NCBI GenBank assembly: GCA_028681335.1
Contig: JAQUIT010000010.1
Coordinates: 1 to 64,000 of the forward strand
DNA: 64,000 bases
DNA from: Desulfuromonadaceae bacterium
GTDB taxonomy: Bacteria; Desulfobacterota; Desulfuromonadia; Geobacterales; Pseudopelobacteraceae
Direction: 5' to 3'
A program made the position numbers and the translations under genes. This document shows, in pieces, positions 59,159 through 64,000 of this stretch (its first letter is position 1; each line of letters opens with the position of its first letter). The notes beneath the pieces are model-generated. The model made no database searches. It was not told the DNA's origin and saw nothing but the letters and a program-made list of their open reading frames with translations.

Positions 59159-59740
59159 ATGGATGAGACAATTACATTCTGGCTCGACAATAAAATATGT
59201 TCAGGGTTCAAGATCGCCGCAATCGGCAATCAGACCCTGGTATCGTACCGTGATAAATACTATGTTGTCATTGGCGGAGCGGCTAAGATGAATGGAGTCA
59301 GGCCGCTGCACTATTCCAAAACATCGATGCCACTGGTTTGGAAGAAAGCTATTAAGGGAATCCTGCCTGCAGAGTTGCCCCCTATCGATCATACTGATGA
59401 TGAAAACCTGCCGGTAACTACTGCGCGTAAAAAGGAGCGTATTGCCATGCCTAAGACCATTACTTCTCTGCCGGAATCATCTGATGATCAGCTGCACGTG
59501 TCTAGACCGGCACCGGCCGTATCGAAAAAATCTGCAGCGTCAGAGACAAAGCCAGTCAAAATTACTCAGACGGTTATCGCAGCCACCTGCCCCTACTGCA
59601 GCCACAAACAGGATCTGCCGTTTGAAAAGGGTAAAAACGGCAAACCGTTCTTTGTTATGTGTGTCAGATGTTCTACGGAATTTGCCGTGCGTTTTGTGCC
59701 GGTCACGATGTATCAGGCACAGGTCGCTGCATTCAAATAA
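59159..59740 (+). CDS. Uncharacterised protein with C-terminal zinc ribbon
   Basis: 193 residues from the ATG at 59159 (AAGGAG 8 bp upstream). The N-terminal part (about 1-65) is a compact beta-rich domain (ITFWLDNKICSG, GNQTLVSYRDKYYVVIGG). A disordered Ser/Pro/Lys-rich linker (about 80-130) leads to a zinc ribbon, CPYCSHK...CVRCSTEF, similar to MJ0042-type fingers. No family assigned to the whole. It is 34 bp upstream of the DUF1456 gene and may share its transcript. Confidence 0.7.
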   Translation: MDETITFWLDNKICSGFKIAAIGNQTLVSYRDKYYVVIGGAAKMNGVRPLHYSKTSMPLVWKKAIKGILPAELPPIDHTDDENLPVTTARKKERIAMPKTITSLPESSDDQLHVSRPAPAVSKKSAASETKPVKITQTVIAATCPYCSHKQDLPFEKGKNGKPFFVMCVRCSTEFAVRFVPVTMYQAQVAAFK

Positions 59741-59774
59741 ATCAGAGCCGTACATTTTCCAGGAGACGAAACAG

Positions 59775-60272
59775 ATGAACAACAACGACATACTACGCCG
59801 ACTGCGCTACGCGCTGGATATCAGCAATCCGACCATGATAGAGATTTTCCAGCTTTCCGGTTGCACCATTGAACAGTCCACATTGGTTAAGCTTCTGAAA
59901 AAAGAGGAGGAGGACGAATTCATCTCCTGCAGCAATCCGCTGATGTCGCTTTTTCTTGATGGCTTTATCGTACATAAGAGAGGAAGACGGGATTCACAGA
60001 CAGAAGAGCCTCCAAAACCGGATGCATCGCTGAACAACAATGCCATTCTAAAAAAACTGCGCATCGCCCTTGACCTGAAAGAGGACGACATGCTTGCGAC
60101 CATGAAACTGGCAGGAGTTTCGATTTCCAAATCCGAACTGAGCGCCCTGTTCAGGAATAAAGGGCACAAGCACTATAAGGAGTGCGGTGACCAGTTCCTC
60201 AGAAACTTCCTGCAGGGATTGACGGTCAAACACAGAGGCGTCGTTTTAAAGCAAAATGGCACAGAAGATTAA
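59775..60272 (+). CDS. DUF1456 (YehS-like) protein
   Basis: 165 residues in two related halves: NNNDILRRLRYALDISNPTM...IFQLSG near the start and NNAILKKLRIALDLKEDDML...MKLAG near residue 90. Each is followed by a leucine-rich helix and a DGFIVHKRG- or QGLTVKHRG-like end. This internal duplication defines the DUF1456 family. Function unknown. AGGAG precedes the ATG. Confidence 0.85.
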   Translation: MNNNDILRRLRYALDISNPTMIEIFQLSGCTIEQSTLVKLLKKEEEDEFISCSNPLMSLFLDGFIVHKRGRRDSQTEEPPKPDASLNNNAILKKLRIALDLKEDDMLATMKLAGVSISKSELSALFRNKGHKHYKECGDQFLRNFLQGLTVKHRGVVLKQNGTED

Positions 60273-60389
60273 TAAATGCGGGCATTCCAGTTGACACATC
60301 GCGTTATCTATATTATTCTGAACAACCCGTAAATTCTTATCAATTAAGGGTTTAGCGGTATCAAACAATTTCACTGCAAGGAAAATAAC

Positions 60390-62051
60390 ATGCGAAGCGA
60401 TACCATAAAAAAAGGTTTGGAACGGACTCCGCACCGGGCGCTGCTGAAAGGGACAGGCGTTCCGCAAAGCCAAATGGATAAGCCGTTTATCGGCGTAGCA
60501 ACCAGCTTTACCGACCTGATCCCCGGACATGTCGGCATGCGTGATCTGGAGCGTTTCATTGAAAAGGGTGTACACACCGGCGGCGGCCATTCTTTTTTCT
60601 TCGGCATTCCGGGTGTCTGCGACGGCATGGCCATGGGGCACAAGGGGATGCACTATTCACTCCCTACCCGTGAACTGATCGCCGATATGGTCGAATCAGT
60701 AGCGGAAGCGCATCGCCTCGACGGACTGGTACTACTGACCAACTGCGACAAGATCACCCCCGGCATGCTGATGGCAGCGGCACGCTTGAACATTCCCTGC
60801 ATCGTCGTCACCGCAGGTCCGATGATGAGTGGTCGAGGCCAATCAAGCCGTAAATATTCATTTGTTTCAGATACGTTCGAAGCTATGGCCCGTTACAAGG
60901 CCGGCGTTATCAATGACAAGGAACTGCAGGTCTGTGAAGACAACGCCTGCCCCGGCATGGGCTCCTGCCAGGGTCTCTTCACCGCCAACACCATGGCTAT
61001 CCTCACCGAAACCATGGGCATGAGTCTGCCGCGCTGTGGCACCGCGCTGGCCGTATCGGCCCTGAAACGCCGCATCGCCTTTGCTTCGGGCGAAAAAATT
61101 GTTGATCTGGTACTGAATGACGTCAAGCCGCGCGACATCATGACCCGGGAGGCATTCGAGAACGCCATTCGGGTTGACCTGGCGCTGGGAGGATCATCCA
61201 ACACCGTGCTGCATCTGCTCGCTATTGCCCACGAAGCGGGTGTTGAACTGCCGCTGGAGCTTTTCGACGAACTGGGCAAAGATACGCCGCAACTGGCTTC
61301 AATGAATCCGGCCGGTGAACATTTTATGGAAGACCTCGACATCGCAGGCGGTGTCAGTGGTGTTTTAAAACAACTTGGCAGCAAAATTCATGATACGCCC
61401 ACTCTGTTCGGCCTGACCACACATCAGCTGGCCGAGAGCATACAGAATGTGGACGAGGAGGTTATCCGCCCACTTGGGAATCCGATAAAGAAGGAAGGTG
61501 GCATTGCCATCCTTTCCGGCAATATCGCTCCCAAAGGGGCCGTCGTCAAGCAGTCCGGCGTTTCCGCACCCATGATGAACTTCGAGGGTGTAGCCCGCTG
61601 TTTTGATGCCGAAGAACTGGCGATGGCTGCCATCATGGAAGGCAAGATAACTTCCGGTGATGTTGTCGTCATCCGCTACGAGGGGCCGAAGGGGGGCCCC
61701 GGCATGCGCGAAATGCTGGCACCAACAGCAGCCATCATGGGCATGGGCCTTGGAGACAGCGTGGCACTGATCACCGACGGACGCTTTTCAGGCGGCACGC
61801 GCGGCCCCTGTATCGGCCACATCTCACCGGAAGCGGCAGAAGGCGGGCCGATCGCTCTGGTGAAGGATGGCGACAGAATCCTGCTCGACATCCCGAACCG
61901 GCGCCTGGAACTGCTGGTAGATGATGCGACGCTTGCACTCCGCCGGGCTGAATGGAAAGCTCCGGAACCGAAGATCAAGGGTGGCTGGCTGGCACGTTAC
62001 GCCAAGGTTGTCACGTCGGCTCACACCGGAGCAATAACAACAGCAGATTAG
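60390..62051 (+). CDS. ilvD: Dihydroxy-acid dehydratase
   Basis: 553 residues, the normal IlvD size. It converts 2,3-dihydroxy-isovalerate or -methylvalerate to the 2-oxo acids in valine and isoleucine synthesis. Visible are [12 protein letters not shown] (cluster Cys and Mg-binding Asp/Lys), [13 protein letters not shown] with the second cluster Cys, a third Cys in HKGMHY-adjacent GVCDGM, and the C-terminal [20 protein letters not shown] with the catalytic Ser. It contains an Fe-S cluster and is oxygen-sensitive in many bacteria. It is 130 bp upstream of ilvB. Confidence 0.95.
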   Translation: MRSDTIKKGLERTPHRALLKGTGVPQSQMDKPFIGVATSFTDLIPGHVGMRDLERFIEKGVHTGGGHSFFFGIPGVCDGMAMGHKGMHYSLPTRELIADMVESVAEAHRLDGLVLLTNCDKITPGMLMAAARLNIPCIVVTAGPMMSGRGQSSRKYSFVSDTFEAMARYKAGVINDKELQVCEDNACPGMGSCQGLFTANTMAILTETMGMSLPRCGTALAVSALKRRIAFASGEKIVDLVLNDVKPRDIMTREAFENAIRVDLALGGSSNTVLHLLAIAHEAGVELPLELFDELGKDTPQLASMNPAGEHFMEDLDIAGGVSGVLKQLGSKIHDTPTLFGLTTHQLAESIQNVDEEVIRPLGNPIKKEGGIAILSGNIAPKGAVVKQSGVSAPMMNFEGVARCFDAEELAMAAIMEGKITSGDVVVIRYEGPKGGPGMREMLAPTAAIMGMGLGDSVALITDGRFSGGTRGPCIGHISPEAAEGGPIALVKDGDRILLDIPNRRLELLVDDATLALRRAEWKAPEPKIKGGWLARYAKVVTSAHTGAITTAD

Positions 62052-62140
62052 TACGTTAGAAGTTTTTTTGTACTTTTTTTACTAAAATACTTTGTACCGC
62101 ACTTATCCCGTTAATCGGGAATACATAGATTAGTTTTTCC

Positions 62141-62159
62141 ACCTCTCATCAAGAGGTGA
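62141..62159 (+). promoter_or_regulatory. Small stem-loop upstream of ilvB
   Basis: CACCTCT / AGAGGTG with an ATCA loop, 23 bp before the ilvB ATG; another stem TATCCCG / CGGGATA-like lies just upstream (62105-62120). These could be leader structures, but I see no leader peptide with Val/Ile/Leu codons. Confidence 0.35.
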
Positions 62160-62181
62160 AATTCAGTTTTCAGAGGTAAAT

Positions 62182-63882
62182 ATGAAAATGAACGGCGCAC
62201 GAATAATGCTGGAGTGTCTCAAAAAGGAAGGGGTCGATACAATCTTCGGCTATCCTGGCGGCACAGTCATCAATATCTATGACGAGCTCTTCAGCTTCAA
62301 AGAAATCCGTCACATCCTGCCACGCCACGAACAGGCCGGCACTCATGCCGCCGATGGCTATGCACGCGCCACCGGCCGGGTAGGAGTCTGCCTTGCTACA
62401 TCAGGCCCTGGCGCAACTAACACGATTACCGGTATCGCCACTGCCTATATGGATTCGATTCCAATGGTGATTATCACCGGACAGGTGCCGACTCCGTTGA
62501 TCGGCAACGACGCCTTTCAGGAAGTCGATATCATCGGCATCACCCGTCCCTGCACCAAGCACAGCTTTCTGGTGAGGGATGTTAAAGATCTTGCCATGAT
62601 CATGAAAAAGGCCTTCTATATCGCCCGCAGCGGACGTCCCGGCCCTGTGCTGGTTGACCTCCCCAAGGACGTACAGATGGCTCAGACTGAGTTCATCTAT
62701 CCCGAAACGGTAGAGATTCGCAGCTACAAACCTAATCTGGAAGGGCATCCACGCCAGGTTGAAAAAGCCATGGCCATGGCTCTGGACGCACGCCGACCGG
62801 TCATGTACGTTGGCGGCGGGGCTGTTCTCGGCAATGCTTCGGACGAGTTGACGACATTGGCCCGCAAGCTGACAATCCCTGTGACAACAACCCTTATGGG
62901 GCTGGGCGCTTTTCCCGAGAATGATATCCATTCACTGGGTATGCTGGGCATGCACGGCGCCTACTGCGCCAACATGGCAATGACCAACTCGGATCTGATC
63001 ATCGCTGTCGGGGCACGTTTTGATGACCGGGTAACCGGCAAGCTGGGCACCTTTGCACCACATGCCAAGATTATCCATATCGATGTGGATCCAACCTCCA
63101 TCAAAAAGAATGTTCGCGTTGACCTGCCGATCGTCGGCGATGTCAAAGATGTTCTGACCAAGATGATCAAACAGGCTGACAAACTTAAAGACAAGGTCGC
63201 CGAGTTCAAGGCTGCGCTTGCACCATGGCATGAGGATATAGCCGGTTGGAAGGAAAAGCACCCCATCGGCTACAAGGAGAGCAGCACCATCATCAAACCA
63301 CAGTTTGTCATTCAGAAACTGCGTGAACTATCTGATGAAGATGCCATTATCTCCACTGATGTCGGCCAACACCAGATGTGGACGGCTCAGTTTTTTCAGT
63401 TCAACAAACCACGCACCCTGTTGACGTCCGGTGGTCTCGGCACTATGGGATTCGGTCTCCCGTCGGCCATGGGTGCCCAGGCGGCCTTTCCCGACCGACA
63501 GGTCATCACCATCTGCGGAGATGGCGGCGTCCAGATGAACATCCAGGAGATGGCTACATTAGTGCAGAACAGACTGCCGGTGAAGATCGTGATCCTCAAC
63601 AACAACTTCCTCGGCATGGTGCGCCAATGGCAGGAGCTGTTCTTTGACAAGCGCTACTCAAGCACCTGCATGGAACTGCCGATAGACTTCGTTAAACTGG
63701 CGGACGCTTACGGAGCCAAGGGTTTCAGCACAGCAAAGCCCTCCGACGTGGAAAAAATCATCAAGCAGGGCTTTGAGGAAAAAGGTCCGGTGATCATGGA
63801 ATTCAAGATTGCCCGTGAAGAAAAAGTTCTGCCGATGGTACCGGCCGGTGCAGCGCTGAATGAAATGGTATTGAACGCATAA
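62182..63882 (+). CDS. ilvB: Acetolactate synthase, large (catalytic) subunit
   Basis: 566 residues. The thiamine-diphosphate site has [17 protein letters not shown] with the catalytic Glu near residue 50, the FAD/substrate domain is in the middle, and [18 protein letters not shown]...[12 protein letters not shown] is the Mg-ThDP-binding motif. It condenses two pyruvates, or pyruvate with 2-oxobutyrate, at the start of branched-chain amino acid synthesis. It is followed 32 bp later by ilvN, its regulatory subunit. Typical of core metabolism. Confidence 0.96.
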   Translation: MKMNGARIMLECLKKEGVDTIFGYPGGTVINIYDELFSFKEIRHILPRHEQAGTHAADGYARATGRVGVCLATSGPGATNTITGIATAYMDSIPMVIITGQVPTPLIGNDAFQEVDIIGITRPCTKHSFLVRDVKDLAMIMKKAFYIARSGRPGPVLVDLPKDVQMAQTEFIYPETVEIRSYKPNLEGHPRQVEKAMAMALDARRPVMYVGGGAVLGNASDELTTLARKLTIPVTTTLMGLGAFPENDIHSLGMLGMHGAYCANMAMTNSDLIIAVGARFDDRVTGKLGTFAPHAKIIHIDVDPTSIKKNVRVDLPIVGDVKDVLTKMIKQADKLKDKVAEFKAALAPWHEDIAGWKEKHPIGYKESSTIIKPQFVIQKLRELSDEDAIISTDVGQHQMWTAQFFQFNKPRTLLTSGGLGTMGFGLPSAMGAQAAFPDRQVITICGDGGVQMNIQEMATLVQNRLPVKIVILNNNFLGMVRQWQELFFDKRYSSTCMELPIDFVKLADAYGAKGFSTAKPSDVEKIIKQGFEEKGPVIMEFKIAREEKVLPMVPAGAALNEMVLNA

Positions 63883-63914
63883 ACCGATTATTTGAAATCC
63901 TGGAGGATTCTTCC

Positions 63915-64000
63915 ATGCAACATACAATTTCCGTACTGGTAGAAAATGAATTCGGCGTACTGTCACGTGTGGCAGGCCTGTTTTCAGGTCGCGGCTTTAA
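63915..64000 (+). CDS. ilvN: Acetolactate synthase, small (regulatory) subunit, 5' end
   Basis: The ATG at 63915 follows GGAGG. The visible start encodes [20 protein letters not shown], then GLFSGRGFN, the ACT domain that binds valine for feedback control of IlvB. The gene is cut off by the window end after 28 codons. Its position directly after ilvB is the standard arrangement. Confidence 0.95.
   Translation, partial: MQHTISVLVENEFGVLSRVAGLFSGRGF

Noticed and set aside
62052..62181. T-box or leader-peptide attenuator before ilvB
   Set aside because: Stem-loops are short, no T-box sequence and no leader peptide rich in Val, Ile or Leu codons.
1..64000. CRISPR arrays, rRNA and tRNA genes
   Set aside because: No regularly spaced direct repeats and no cloverleaf or rRNA-like stretches were seen; the repeats at 4130 and 6917 are attC sites.

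Overview
The window reads as a chromosomal segment of a Geobacter-like bacterium (Desulfuromonadota). The evidence is several multihaem c-type cytochromes (5, 8 and 12 CXXCH motifs), a Cbc-type quinone oxidoreductase (cytochrome, Fe-S protein, NrfD-like membrane subunit), c-haem-binding sensor proteins, many sigma-54 elements, large PAS histidine kinases, and MinD-ferredoxin/NifX genes. Taxonomy is inferred from gene content only.

Region 1 (1-8.8 kb) is accessory DNA: the end of an IS3-type element, then an array of integron gene cassettes, all on the + strand. Six attC-like sites have recognisable core sites around a GC-rich stem, plus one weaker site. In three cassettes the 5' core sequence of the cassette is exactly mirrored by the R'' core of the cassette's own attC, as integron theory predicts. 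Cargo looks defence-related: a Cap15-like two-TM beta-barrel protein co-encoded with a methyltransferase, a TIR-domain protein, a HEPN-like protein, a diverged diadenylate-cyclase (DisA_N/DAC) protein, small membrane proteins and a nitroreductase. No integrase lies in the window.

Region 2 (9-16.1 kb) holds core-type genes: PilZ, an SGNH esterase with a YbbA/YbbP-type ABC exporter, a CGGC-domain protein, DUF134, and a PAS histidine kinase.

Region 3 (16.1-37.1 kb) looks like one regulatory and respiratory unit. Five near-identical sigma-54 promoters (TGGCAyN-N4-ATGCT type) precede (a) a module of tiny membrane proteins and a degenerate receiver, (b) a DUF1858/gabD/HAD operon, (c) a second copy of that module followed by the Cbc-type complex, a dodecahaem cytochrome and a haem-sensor fragment, (d) a third, divergent set of tiny membrane proteins, and (e) a NifX/DUF5320/MinD-ferredoxin/Mrp operon. 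A haem-sensing histidine kinase with an NtrC-type regulator, and a PAS-type sigma-54 activator, lie inside the region. Three CTGTnATAACAG palindromes upstream of promoters (a) and (c) are candidate activator sites. The five tiny paralogues, two pseudo-receivers and two 56-58-residue peptides are the best candidate for an undescribed system here.

Region 4 (37.9-64 kb) carries a CDF metal exporter, an RND pump, two large hybrid kinases with related C-terminal halves, a sirtuin, two diguanylate cyclases, an octahaem cytochrome, DUF4149, aminopeptidase N, DUF1456 and the branched-chain amino acid genes ilvD-ilvB-ilvN, cut by the window end.
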